From Candidatus Zhuqueibacterota bacterium (GTDB lineage Bacteria > Zhuqueibacterota > Zhuqueibacteria > Thermofontimicrobiales > Thiofontviventaceae): DNA of 64,000 bases. Position 1 is the stretch's first letter; the number at the start of each line of letters is the position of its first letter. A model generated the notes under the pieces. That model saw only the letters and a program-made list of their open reading frames with translations. It made no database searches and was not told the origin of the DNA. Where the stretch lies: NCBI GenBank assembly GCA_016926625.1, contig JAFGOE010000083.1:24569-88568 (forward strand), in the 5' to 3' direction. A program made the position numbers and the translations under genes. Below are positions 27,288-35,548 of the stretch, piece after piece.

Positions 27288-30266
27288 ATGTTTGTCCATT
27301 TGAACGTGCATAGTTATTATTCCTTTTGCCGCGGCGTCAATTCGATCGAGGAGCTCTGTCGCGCGGCCAGGGATCGCGGTATGGATCGTCTGGCGTTGAC
27401 GGATACGAATGGACTATACGGTCTTATCTGGTTTTTACAGATCGCCCGGGAGACCGGAATCGTTCCGATCATCGGAGCGGAAATTACGGTGGAAAATTTA
27501 CGAGCTACCCTGCTCGTGCGGACCATGGAAGGGTACAGAAATCTGTGCCGCATCATTTCATTGCGCCATCTGGAGAAGCCGTTCTCATTTTTAAATACGA
27601 TCGTCCGCTATTCGGCCGGACTGATCATTCTATCGGATTCGGTGCCGTTGTTGAATTTAATGAGAAACGACATCATCCCGGGCGATCTGTATGTCGAACT
27701 CAGGCCGGGTGCCCGTCGTCTGCAACTGTTAACCTACGCGAAATCGGTTAAGTTGCCGGCCGTAGCGACCAATGGGGTCTATTTCGTAGATCAGAATGAT
27801 CATGCGTTGCATCGTGTGCTCCGAGCCATCGATTGCAACACATCGCTCTCCCGCCTGCCGTCTGATGAAATTCAACCTCCGAGTTCATGGTTGAAATCAG
27901 CTGACGAGATGGCGGTCGATTTCCCTGACTATCCCGAGGCGCTCGCCAACAGCGTACGAATCGCGGACCGCTGTACGTGTGATCTGAATTTTGGTGGCAC
28001 TATTTTCCCGTCCCTCAAAGTGACGACGGGTGAATCGACGTTCGATTATCTTAAACGCGAGAGCTATGAAGGCGCGATACGACGATATGGCGCGGTCACT
28101 AAGCAGATCCAGAAACGAATGGATTACGAATTAAAGATCATCAAGCAGAAAGGATTTGCCCCCTATTTCCTGGTGGTTCAGGATATCGTCAGGCAGTCGA
28201 AACGCACCTGTGGTCGGGGATCGGCTGCTGCAAGTCTTGTGTCCTATTGCCTCGGAATAACGCATGTCGATCCGATCGAGCACGATCTCTTCTTTGAGCG
28301 ATTCTTGAATCAGGGTCGTGAAGATCCTCCCGATATCGATGTCGATTTTCCATGGGACGAACGGGATGAGATTTTGGATTACGTATTTCAGAAATATGGC
28401 GCCGAAAGAACCGCCATGATCGCGAACCACGTCACGTTCAAGTCGCGCGCCGCGGTTCGCGAGATCGCTAAGGTGTATGGATTGCCGAATACGGAGATCA
28501 AGACGGTGACGGACAAGCTATCGAGCTTTTACCGGGCGAATCGGATCTCCGATATCGTCCACTCTCATCCGGTGTATAAGCATCAGCAATTCCCTGAGCC
28601 ATGGCCCGAAATTTTTGAACTGGCCGAAAAATTGGACGGACATCCGCGCAATCTGTCGATTCATTGCGGCGGTGTCGTTATTACACCGGATCCCATCGAT
28701 CATTATGTGCCCATGGAACCGATGCCCAAGGGCGTCAATATCATCCAGTGGGAAAAGGATCAGACAGAAGAAGCCGGTTTGGTGAAGATCGACCTGCTCG
28801 GTAATCGCTCGCTGGCAGTGATTCGTGATGCGCTTGCAAACATTGCTGCGAACTATAACGTCGAGATCGATTATGCGACATGGAATCCTCTGTATGACCG
28901 GGAGACTCGGCGACTCATTCAAACGGGCGACACCATCGGTGTATTCTATGTCGAGTCGCCCGCGATGAGATTACTTCAAAAAAAGAGTGGAACAAGCGAT
29001 TTTGAACATCTGGTTATTCATAGCTCGATCATTCGGCCGGCTGCAAATCACTATATCAATGAATATTTGCGTCGCTTGCATGGTGAGCCATACGATCCAT
29101 TGCATCCGTTATTAGAGGAACTGTTGAAGGAGACGTATGGTATCATGTGCTATCAGGAAGATGTGTCCAAGGTCGCCATCGCGCTTGCCGATTTCGATCC
29201 GGCCGAAGCCGATCAACTCAGGAAGATACTATCTAAGAAACGCGCCAGCACGAAGATAGAGGATTTCAAGGGTAAATTTTACGAACGGGCCCTGAAGAAA
29301 AATATACCCCGATCGAGCATCGACAAAATCTGGAATATGATATTGAGTTTCACGGGTTATAGCTTTTGCAAAGCCCACTCTGCATCGTTCGCCCTGGTAT
29401 CCTACAAATCGTGTTATCTGCGGGCACATTATCCGGCTGAGTTCATGGCGGCGGTTATCAATAATCAGGGCGGCTACTATTCGACGTTCGCCTATATTTC
29501 CGAAGCCAGGCGTATGGGACTTATCGTCGAGTTGCCCGACATTAATGAGAGCCGTTGGGAATATACGGCCAGCGATCGACGAATTCGCGTGGGTTTTATG
29601 CAACTGAAAAATATTAAAGCCGATACAATCGATCATCTTATCAGCGAACGAGACCGCAATGGTCCTTATCAGCATTTTCATGATTTCCTGAAACGAGTCG
29701 ATCCGGACCCAGCCGACGCCCGGATATTGATAAAAGCCGGAGCCTTCGACTGGTTAGAGCACGATACGAGTCGCCCCGAACTGATGTGGCGACTCCTTTT
29801 ATGGCATAATCAAAGTACCCATACTAAAAATACGACGCTCGCGTTGTTCGATGAACCGCCTCCACCCATACCCAGGATGCAAAATTACGATTCAGCTACG
29901 ATGCTGGAGCATGAATGCGAAACGCTCGGATTTCTTATCAGTCGCCATCCGCTCACGTTGTACCATGAACGTATAATAAAAATGAAGTATATCCGCGCAC
30001 ATGATCTGTGTCGTCACAGCGGTGAGTTTGTGATTCTAATCGGCTGGCTGGTGACTCGCAAAATGACGCGAACGAAAGACGACGAAATGATGGAGTTTGT
30101 CTCCTTCGAGGATACCACCGCTATTTATGAAACAGTCTTCTTCCCGGAAGTCTACAATAAATTTTGTTATATGCTCACCTACTCTAAGCCCTACCTGATC
30201 CGTGGACGAGTCCTGCAGGAGTTCGGAGCCGTGACGGTTCAGGTGGAAGGCATCGAGTTCCTGTGA
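27288..30266 (+). CDS. dnaE2: Error-prone DNA polymerase III alpha subunit DnaE2
   Basis: The 992-residue C-family polymerase is shorter than replicative DnaE1 (about 1150). The N-terminal PHP domain is partly degenerate: HLNVHSYYSF, with TDTNGLYG where TDHG is usual. The palm holds the catalytic PDIDVDF. The thumb, fingers and helix-hairpin-helix domains follow, then TLALF in the position of the clamp-binding motif and a C-terminal OB fold. With a Y-family partner 13 bp upstream and LexA at the head of the cluster, it is assigned as the damage-inducible translesion polymerase and not the replicative enzyme. An AGGG-type site lies just before the ATG. Confidence 0.92.
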   Translation: MFVHLNVHSYYSFCRGVNSIEELCRAARDRGMDRLALTDTNGLYGLIWFLQIARETGIVPIIGAEITVENLRATLLVRTMEGYRNLCRIISLRHLEKPFSFLNTIVRYSAGLIILSDSVPLLNLMRNDIIPGDLYVELRPGARRLQLLTYAKSVKLPAVATNGVYFVDQNDHALHRVLRAIDCNTSLSRLPSDEIQPPSSWLKSADEMAVDFPDYPEALANSVRIADRCTCDLNFGGTIFPSLKVTTGESTFDYLKRESYEGAIRRYGAVTKQIQKRMDYELKIIKQKGFAPYFLVVQDIVRQSKRTCGRGSAAASLVSYCLGITHVDPIEHDLFFERFLNQGREDPPDIDVDFPWDERDEILDYVFQKYGAERTAMIANHVTFKSRAAVREIAKVYGLPNTEIKTVTDKLSSFYRANRISDIVHSHPVYKHQQFPEPWPEIFELAEKLDGHPRNLSIHCGGVVITPDPIDHYVPMEPMPKGVNIIQWEKDQTEEAGLVKIDLLGNRSLAVIRDALANIAANYNVEIDYATWNPLYDRETRRLIQTGDTIGVFYVESPAMRLLQKKSGTSDFEHLVIHSSIIRPAANHYINEYLRRLHGEPYDPLHPLLEELLKETYGIMCYQEDVSKVAIALADFDPAEADQLRKILSKKRASTKIEDFKGKFYERALKKNIPRSSIDKIWNMILSFTGYSFCKAHSASFALVSYKSCYLRAHYPAEFMAAVINNQGGYYSTFAYISEARRMGLIVELPDINESRWEYTASDRRIRVGFMQLKNIKADTIDHLISERDRNGPYQHFHDFLKRVDPDPADARILIKAGAFDWLEHDTSRPELMWRLLLWHNQSTHTKNTTLALFDEPPPPIPRMQNYDSATMLEHECETLGFLISRHPLTLYHERIIKMKYIRAHDLCRHSGEFVILIGWLVTRKMTRTKDDEMMEFVSFEDTTAIYETVFFPEVYNKFCYMLTYSKPYLIRGRVLQEFGAVTVQVEGIEFL

Positions 30267-30624
30267 TCGGATCACTATCGTCTCAATCCATTATCTGTTA
30301 GCGGAATGGATTATATGCCGATCGCGTCTCACCTAACAAACATCATCAGGCGGATGAGGTATTCGTCCGAACGCCTTCGATCACGAAGAACACATCAGGG
30401 ACACTGTTCCGTTCGGGTTAAGAAACGTAAGGACTGCATCGGCTTGAAATAGTTTGTACAGATACGCGCACCGTACGGACCGATTCCTGAAGAAATATCT
30501 TGCAATTTTTGGGAAAAGTTATTAATTTATAAATCTTTGTTTAGAAATTAGTCGTTCAAACTTTAACCCGCGTTGCATGTCGCTGTGCGGGACGAGAGAA
30601 TGTTTACATAGTCAAAGGATGTTT
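30267..30624. other. Intergenic region between dnaE2 and tex
   Basis: This region of 358 bp contains a weak hairpin just after dnaE2, AATCCATT (30285-30292) and AATGGATT (30305-30312) around 12 nt, without a T-run. A candidate tex promoter (TTGCAA 30499-30504, 17 bp, TAATTT 30522-30527) lies near its end. The stretch between them shows no open frame or RNA gene that I can support. Confidence 0.4.
30499..30527 (+). promoter_or_regulatory. Candidate tex promoter
   Basis: TTGCAA and TAATTT are spaced by 17 bp, about 100 bp upstream of the tex start codon. Both boxes deviate from the consensus seen elsewhere in the window. Confidence 0.35.
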
Positions 30625-32802
30625 ATGGATAACGAGACACAAATCAAAACACACAGTACGATCATTGCACAGGAATTGGGAATCAGATCGTACCAGGTCG
30701 AAAAAACCATCGAATTGCTGGACTCGGAAAATACGGTTCCGTTCATCGCTCGGTATCGCAAGGAGGTTACCGGTAACTTAGACGAAGATCAGATACGCTC
30801 CATCGAAGACAGAATACACGCGTTGCGTGTGTTAGAAGCCCGTAGAGAGACGGTATTGAATTCGATCGAAAAACAGGGTAAACTGACGCCTGAATTGAAG
30901 GAGAAACTGTTAGCAGCGACCAAATTGCAGGAGGTCGAAGATTTATACCTTCCGTATAAACCTAAAAAACGTACGCGGGCGACTGTCGCCAGGGAGAAAG
31001 GATTGGAACCCCTTGCGGAAAGGATGCTAAGGCTGGACACAGAAATCGACGATTTTGATGCGTTGGTGGCTTCTTTTATCGATGTGGAGAAAGGGGTGGA
31101 GACTGCCGAAGACGCGCTGGCCGGTGCCCGAGACATATGTGCAGAGACCGTATCCGATGATGCCGATGTCCGCAAAGAAATTCGTGCGATAAGCTGGGAA
31201 GAGGGTCTGATTACATCCAACTGGAAGACGGAAGAGGGACACATCAATTATCAGATTTACAAGGAATTCTCACAGTCGCTCAAGGTCATACAATCGTACC
31301 AGATATTAGCGATCAACAGGGGTGAGCGTGAGGGCATATTACGCGTCAAGTTAGAGGCACCGGGTGATACCTGCATCTCGTCGATTGAAAAAATATATAT
31401 CAGCAATGAAGAATCGCTGTTTACCGTTCATCTGCGCACAGCGATCAACGATGCTTACAATCGCCTTATTGCTCCGTCGATCGAGCGCGAAATCCGCAAT
31501 GAGCTAACCGACCATGCGGATGAGCATGCGATAGAAATATTTGCCAAGAACCTGAGGAATGTTCTGATGCAGCCACCGGTTCACGGTGTCAATATGATCG
31601 GTCTCGATCCTGGATTCAGGACAGGGTGCAAAGCAGCGGTAATCGACAGAACCGGGAAATTCTTACGTGGAGTGACGATATATCCCCATGAGCCCCAGAA
31701 GCAATGGAAGGAAGCCAGGCAGACGATGCTCGATTTGTGCAAGGAGCACAATGTGGGTATCATCGCGATCGGTAATGGTACAGCATCTAGGGAGAGCGAA
31801 GCACTGGTCATCGAAATAATCGAGCAATGCGAAACCGATCTTGCCTACATTATCGTGAACGAGGCGGGTGCCTCGGTATACTCGGCGTCGAAATTGGCGC
31901 GGGAGGAGTTTCCTGATATCGATGTGTCCATGCGCGGTGCCATCTCGATTGCGCGGCGTCTACTGGATCCACTCTCTGAACTGGTGAAGATCGATCCCAG
32001 GTCGATCGGGGTCGGTTTGTATCAGCATGATGTAAATCAATCCAAACTGAACGAGATGCTGGATCGAGTCGTTGAATCGTGTGTTAATTTCGTCGGAGTG
32101 AACATCAACACGGCTTCGAAAGCTTTGCTGCGCTATGTAGCAGGCATCAACAGCAGGATCGCGGATAATATTATCGAATTACGAAACCAGAACGGTGGCT
32201 TCAGGTCGCGTTCTGAACTGATGGATGTGAAAGGACTGGGAGACAATGCTTTCACTCAATCGGCCGGATTTCTTCGTATTCCGAACGCGGATTATCTCTT
32301 TGATTCAACGGCAGTACATCCTGAATCGTATGAGGCGGCGGAAAAGTTATTACGCATATTGGAGCTGGATTCCGCTACCATCAAGCATAAGGGGAACCTG
32401 ATCCGGGAGCGTATAAAAACGAAAAAGTTGTCTTTAGAAACACTGGCGGAACTTACTGACACGGGCGAACATACGTTGAGCGATATTATCGAGAGCCTGG
32501 AGAAACCCAATCGCGATCCCAGAGACGAACTGCCTAAACCTATTTTCAGGCGCGATGTACTTAAGATGGAGGATTTGCAGGAGGGAATGATACTTGAAGG
32601 TACGATTCGTAACGTCGTCGATTTCGGCGCCTTCGTCGATATCGGTGTCAAGAATGATGGTTTGATACACAAGAGTCAGCTATCGCGCGGCTATGTGAAG
32701 CATCCGACCGATGTGGTCAGTGTTGGCAAGAATGTGCGTGTCAAGGTGATATCGGTGAATCCCGAAGCGGGCAGAATAAGTCTGAGCATGGTTGTGGATT
32801 GA
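30625..32802 (+). CDS. tex: Tex family S1 RNA-binding transcription accessory protein
   Basis: The ATG at 30625 is preferred over an in-frame start at 30577, because AAAGG lies six bases upstream and the family begins near this point. The roughly 725-residue protein has the Tex order: N-terminal helical region (SYQVEKTIELLDSENTVPFIARYRKEVTGNLDE), YqgF/RNase H-like domain with GLDPGFRTGCKAAVID, helix-hairpin-helix domains (VGVNINTASKALLRYVAGI), and a C-terminal S1 domain (GMILEGTIRNVVDFGAFVDIGVKNDGLIH). Tex binds nucleic acid and affects transcription and toxin gene expression in several bacteria. It ends before a strong bidirectional terminator. Confidence 0.95.
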   Translation: MDNETQIKTHSTIIAQELGIRSYQVEKTIELLDSENTVPFIARYRKEVTGNLDEDQIRSIEDRIHALRVLEARRETVLNSIEKQGKLTPELKEKLLAATKLQEVEDLYLPYKPKKRTRATVAREKGLEPLAERMLRLDTEIDDFDALVASFIDVEKGVETAEDALAGARDICAETVSDDADVRKEIRAISWEEGLITSNWKTEEGHINYQIYKEFSQSLKVIQSYQILAINRGEREGILRVKLEAPGDTCISSIEKIYISNEESLFTVHLRTAINDAYNRLIAPSIEREIRNELTDHADEHAIEIFAKNLRNVLMQPPVHGVNMIGLDPGFRTGCKAAVIDRTGKFLRGVTIYPHEPQKQWKEARQTMLDLCKEHNVGIIAIGNGTASRESEALVIEIIEQCETDLAYIIVNEAGASVYSASKLAREEFPDIDVSMRGAISIARRLLDPLSELVKIDPRSIGVGLYQHDVNQSKLNEMLDRVVESCVNFVGVNINTASKALLRYVAGINSRIADNIIELRNQNGGFRSRSELMDVKGLGDNAFTQSAGFLRIPNADYLFDSTAVHPESYEAAEKLLRILELDSATIKHKGNLIRERIKTKKLSLETLAELTDTGEHTLSDIIESLEKPNRDPRDELPKPIFRRDVLKMEDLQEGMILEGTIRNVVDFGAFVDIGVKNDGLIHKSQLSRGYVKHPTDVVSVGKNVRVKVISVNPEAGRISLSMVVD

Positions 32803-32921
32803 TATTGAACATATGACCATAGACGTTGGATATAGGATCATGCTCGTCCTGACGTAATTAAATTTAGCCACATCGGCGATCTGCCTAAAGATTTCTAAGT
32901 CGAAAGAATCATCAAAACCAT

Positions 32922-32953
32922 AAACCTCCTGATGGTGTGACATCAGGAGGTTT
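32922..32953. terminator. Bidirectional intrinsic terminator between tex and trpB2
   Basis: A perfect 13-bp inverted repeat, AAACCTCCTGATG (32922-32934) and CATCAGGAGGTTT (32941-32953), encloses a 6-nt loop. It is followed by TTTTTATTT on the plus strand and by a T-rich run on the minus strand. It should stop transcripts from tex and from the convergent trpB2 operon. Confidence 0.9.
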
Positions 32954-33012
32954 TTATTTGGTACGCCATCATTGCACCCTGATCGATGTTTTGATTTATG
33001 GGTCGCGTTGTT

Positions 33013-34377
33013 TTATTCGGCAGCAGGGAAATCTTTCAACATGTCGTACGTTTTCTTCAGTTGCTCGTCCGCAAAGGTAGCGTCCTTCAGTTTGCCGGCT
33101 AAGAACGCGTCGTAACCAGCCATATCGAAATGTCCGTGTCCGCTGAGGTTGAAGAGAATGACCTTCTTTTCTCCAGCCAGTTTCGCCTTTTCGGCTTCGA
33201 TTATAGCAGCGCGGATAGCATGAGCAGACTCCGGAGCAGGGATTATAGCCTCTGTGCGTGCGAACAGTATGGCAGCGTCGAACACTTCGAGCTGATTTAA
33301 CGCCAGGGGTTCCATCAATTTTTCTTTCACCAGTTTGCTGATGATCGGAGACATCCCATGGTAACGGAGTCCTCCGGCATGTATAGGTGGTGGAACGAAA
33401 GAATGTCCAAGTGTATTCATAGCCAGCAGCGGAGTCAAGCCGGCGATGTCACCGTAATCATATGCATACGGTCCCTTGGTCAGCGTGGGACAGGTTTTAG
33501 GTTCCACTGCCACCATGCGGATCGACCTACCGTTAAATTTGTCAGGATAAAATGGGAAACAGAGTCCAGCGAAATTGCTGCCGCCGCCGACGCAGCCGAT
33601 GAGTATGTCCGGATAATCTCCTGCTATCTCCATCTGCTTCTTCGCCTCAAGGCCTACAATGGTCTGGTGCATGCAGACGTGGTTCAGCACGCTGCCCAGC
33701 GAATATTTAGTATCCTCGTTTTTCGCGGCGACCTCCACTGCTTCGCTGATAGCGATGCCGAGGCTTCCGGGAGAATCAGGATTTTCCTTCAGTACGGCTC
33801 GGCCAGATTCTGTTTCATCGCTCGGACTGGCGACGACGTTTGCTCCCCAGGCCTGGATCATCGAACGACGGTATGGTTTTTGTTGGAAGCTTACTTTTAC
33901 CATGAACACCTTGCACGCGATCCCAAAATAATTACATGCCAGGCTGAGAGCGCTTCCCCATTGACCCGCACCAGTCTCGGTGGATATCCGTTTGACACCT
34001 TCTTTCATATTAAAATAGGCCTGAGCAACTGCTGTGTTCGCCTTATGACTCCCGGCGGGGCTCACACCTTCGTATTTATAATAGATACGAGCGGGTGTAT
34101 CGAGTGCTTTTTCTAACCGCAGCGCTCTGTAGAGAGGGGATGGTCTCCAAATTTTGTATATGTCCAGGACCTGGTCAGGGATATCGATCCAGCGTTCAGG
34201 GCTCATTTCCTGCTTGATGAGCTCCATCGGGAATATGGGAGCCAGATCATCCGGACCGAGTGGCTTGTGAGTTACAGGATGCAGTGGCGGTTTCAATGGT
34301 GACGGCAGATCTACAAGAATATTATACCATTGTTTAGGTAAGTCTTTTTCATCAAGGAAAAATTTTGTTTGATTCAT
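33013..34377 (-). CDS. trpB: Tryptophan synthase beta-like protein, TrpB2 class
   Basis: The start is the second ATG (34377), because AGGAG lies eight bases before it and only two before the first ATG (34383). The 454-residue protein has the long N-terminus and [36 protein letters not shown] layout of TrpB2. The PLP lysine (K112) is in GSHKAN, the catalytic Glu in TETGAGQWG, and the phosphate-binding loop is GGGSN. TrpB2 joins indole to a serine-derived acceptor. Several TrpB2 enzymes are reported to prefer O-phospho-L-serine to serine and work without TrpA. There is no trpA or other trp gene nearby; its partner is the SbnI/SerK-like gene 47 bases upstream, and the operon is controlled by a Trp-codon leader. 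Confidence 0.93.
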   Translation of the reverse strand: MNQTKFFLDEKDLPKQWYNILVDLPSPLKPPLHPVTHKPLGPDDLAPIFPMELIKQEMSPERWIDIPDQVLDIYKIWRPSPLYRALRLEKALDTPARIYYKYEGVSPAGSHKANTAVAQAYFNMKEGVKRISTETGAGQWGSALSLACNYFGIACKVFMVKVSFQQKPYRRSMIQAWGANVVASPSDETESGRAVLKENPDSPGSLGIAISEAVEVAAKNEDTKYSLGSVLNHVCMHQTIVGLEAKKQMEIAGDYPDILIGCVGGGSNFAGLCFPFYPDKFNGRSIRMVAVEPKTCPTLTKGPYAYDYGDIAGLTPLLAMNTLGHSFVPPPIHAGGLRYHGMSPIISKLVKEKLMEPLALNQLEVFDAAILFARTEAIIPAPESAHAIRAAIIEAEKAKLAGEKKVILFNLSGHGHFDMAGYDAFLAGKLKDATFADEQLKKTYDMLKDFPAAE

Positions 34378-34424
34378 TTTCATTACTCCTGTTAATTTAA
34401 CTGTTATATGAATTAATACTACGT

Positions 34425-35279
34425 TTACTCATCAAATAAAAATGTGGGCTCATAATAGAAACGGATCGATTTATCCTGAACCTGCAGTGTAATCCTCTGT
34501 TGCAGCCAGTGATTTTTTTCATCTATCGGCGCGTCAAAACGAAGAATATCGAGAGGGACATTCAAACGAAGAGCGCGCTTGGGAAGAATGATCCGTGTGA
34601 TTCCGCTCGGTAGAAACATGTTCTTTTCGACGATCTGAATTAAGTCGTCCTTGGAGATCTTTTTAAAGCATACAACGGCGCAAAAATCCGGATAATGTCT
34701 GCGCAGATGGCTCAGGTTCGTGTAACTTACCCGATCCATATAGGAAAATCCTCGATAAACATCCGTGATCTCCTTCAATAATTTCACCTTCTCAAATAGG
34801 TCGCCTTCAGCCGTAATCTTATAAATTTGTCCGTCATGAAATTGAATCTTGGAGAGTAAATCGCCGTTATCGGTGAAATCGATCATATCCGATGATTCCT
34901 GCTCAATCGATATCTGAGGGATAAGGAATAGTTTATTAAGAAAGTCGGTCTTGGAAAATTTTTCTACGGCGTGATGCCAGTGCAAGAACAGCAGATCCTC
35001 ATCGAAGAGGTCGATTCGCTGCACCAGCACATCTTTAATTTCTAACTTTTTCAGTGCGGTAACGCGGTTGGCTCCGTCGAGGAGGATCAATCTACTGGTA
35101 CCGTTATAATAGCCGACAATCGGCGGGTTTTTTAAGCGAGCTTCTTTTTGAAGATAGATCATTAATGAGTTGGAGCGTTCATTATCGGGTTCCTCATGAA
35201 AAAGGATGTCATCAATCGGTACAATCTTTAAATCGGGGAGTTCTCCGATCTTTAAGCGCCTGTCGTCCTGCAACTGCAC
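34425..35279 (-). CDS. SbnI/SerK-like ParB/Srx-fold protein, probable free L-serine kinase
   Basis: The GTG at 35279 is chosen because AGGAGG sits six bases upstream; a longer frame starts with TTG inside the terminator T-run and is rejected. The 284-residue protein matches, from memory, the whole length of staphylococcal SbnI. N-terminal ParB/Srx domain: [15 protein letters not shown] (H28, E29, E30), [26 protein letters not shown] (DGANR at 68-72) and FLHWHHAV (101-104). C-terminal domain: [23 protein letters not shown]. SbnI and archaeal SerK phosphorylate free serine to O-phospho-L-serine; the acidic residues after the first strand and the DG-x-NR/HR motif are their active-site features. 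The downstream gene is trpB2. Kinase activity here is inferred from similarity and context. Confidence 0.75.
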   Translation of the reverse strand: MQLQDDRRLKIGELPDLKIVPIDDILFHEEPDNERSNSLMIYLQKEARLKNPPIVGYYNGTSRLILLDGANRVTALKKLEIKDVLVQRIDLFDEDLLFLHWHHAVEKFSKTDFLNKLFLIPQISIEQESSDMIDFTDNGDLLSKIQFHDGQIYKITAEGDLFEKVKLLKEITDVYRGFSYMDRVSYTNLSHLRRHYPDFCAVVCFKKISKDDLIQIVEKNMFLPSGITRIILPKRALRLNVPLDILRFDAPIDEKNHWLQQRITLQVQDKSIRFYYEPTFLFDE

Positions 35280-35310
35280 AATTCCCTCCTGGGTCCGTTG
35301 GGTTGAGTAC

Positions 35311-35344
35311 AAAATAAAAAACCCACTATAGTTACTAGTGGGTT
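35311..35344 (-). terminator. trp attenuator terminator hairpin
   Basis: Minus strand: AACCCACTA (35344-35336), loop GTAACTA, TAGTGGGTT (35328-35320), then TTTTATTTT (35319-35311), a perfect 9-bp intrinsic terminator placed before the kinase-like gene. A competing pairing exists. TACTGGTGG (35408-35400), eleven bases after the last leader Trp codon, can pair with CCACTAGTA of the terminator 5' arm through nine pairs including one G-U. It would act as antiterminator when a ribosome stalls on the Trp codons. GTATA/TATAC just after the Trp codons can form the alternative upstream hairpin. Confidence 0.88.
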
Positions 35345-35382
35345 GGATTTATGATTATTTATTTGTTTTTATGTTAATTGGG

Positions 35383-35484
35383 TCATGAGCAAATCCTCTC
35401 CACCAGTATACTATTATACCACCACCACCACCAGACTAAGACGTTGGAATTGTTCAGAGAGAAATTTTGAGGAGTGTTGCTCAT
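35383..35484 (-). CDS. trpL: trp leader peptide with five consecutive Trp codons
   Basis: A 33-codon frame starts at ATG 35484 and ends with TGA at 35383-35385. Codons 18-22 are five TGG in a row, followed by Tyr-Asn-Ser. It lies about 26 bases after the predicted transcription start and 39 bases before a perfect intrinsic terminator, the arrangement of ribosome-mediated attenuators of trp operons. Trp shortage would stall the ribosome at codons 18-22 and favour the antiterminator. The ribosome site is weak (GGAAA about 13 bases before ATG, with a TTG two codons earlier as alternative). Five Trp codons exceeds the two of E. coli trpL. Confidence 0.88.
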   Translation of the reverse strand: MSNTPQNFSLNNSNVLVWWWWWYNSILVERICS

Positions 35485-35516
35485 GTTCAAATAATTTCCG
35501 TAAGTAAATGTTAAAA

Positions 35517-35545
35517 AATATAAAGAATAAATATTAATTTGTCAA
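35517..35545 (-). promoter_or_regulatory. Promoter of the trpL/kinase-like/trpB2 operon
   Basis: On the minus strand TTGACA (35545-35540) and TATATT (35522-35517) are exactly 17 bp apart, a near-perfect sigma-70 promoter. It begins four bases after the end of the NtrC-type regulator gene, so the operon has its own start, probably near 35510, with a leader RNA of about 230 nt before the kinase-like gene. Confidence 0.85.
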
Positions 35546-35548
35546 TAC

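Noticed and set aside
35280-35312. Longer TTG-started version of the SbnI-like protein
   Set aside because: It would begin in the T-run of the attenuator terminator without a ribosome site; AGGAGG before GTG 35279 defines the start better.
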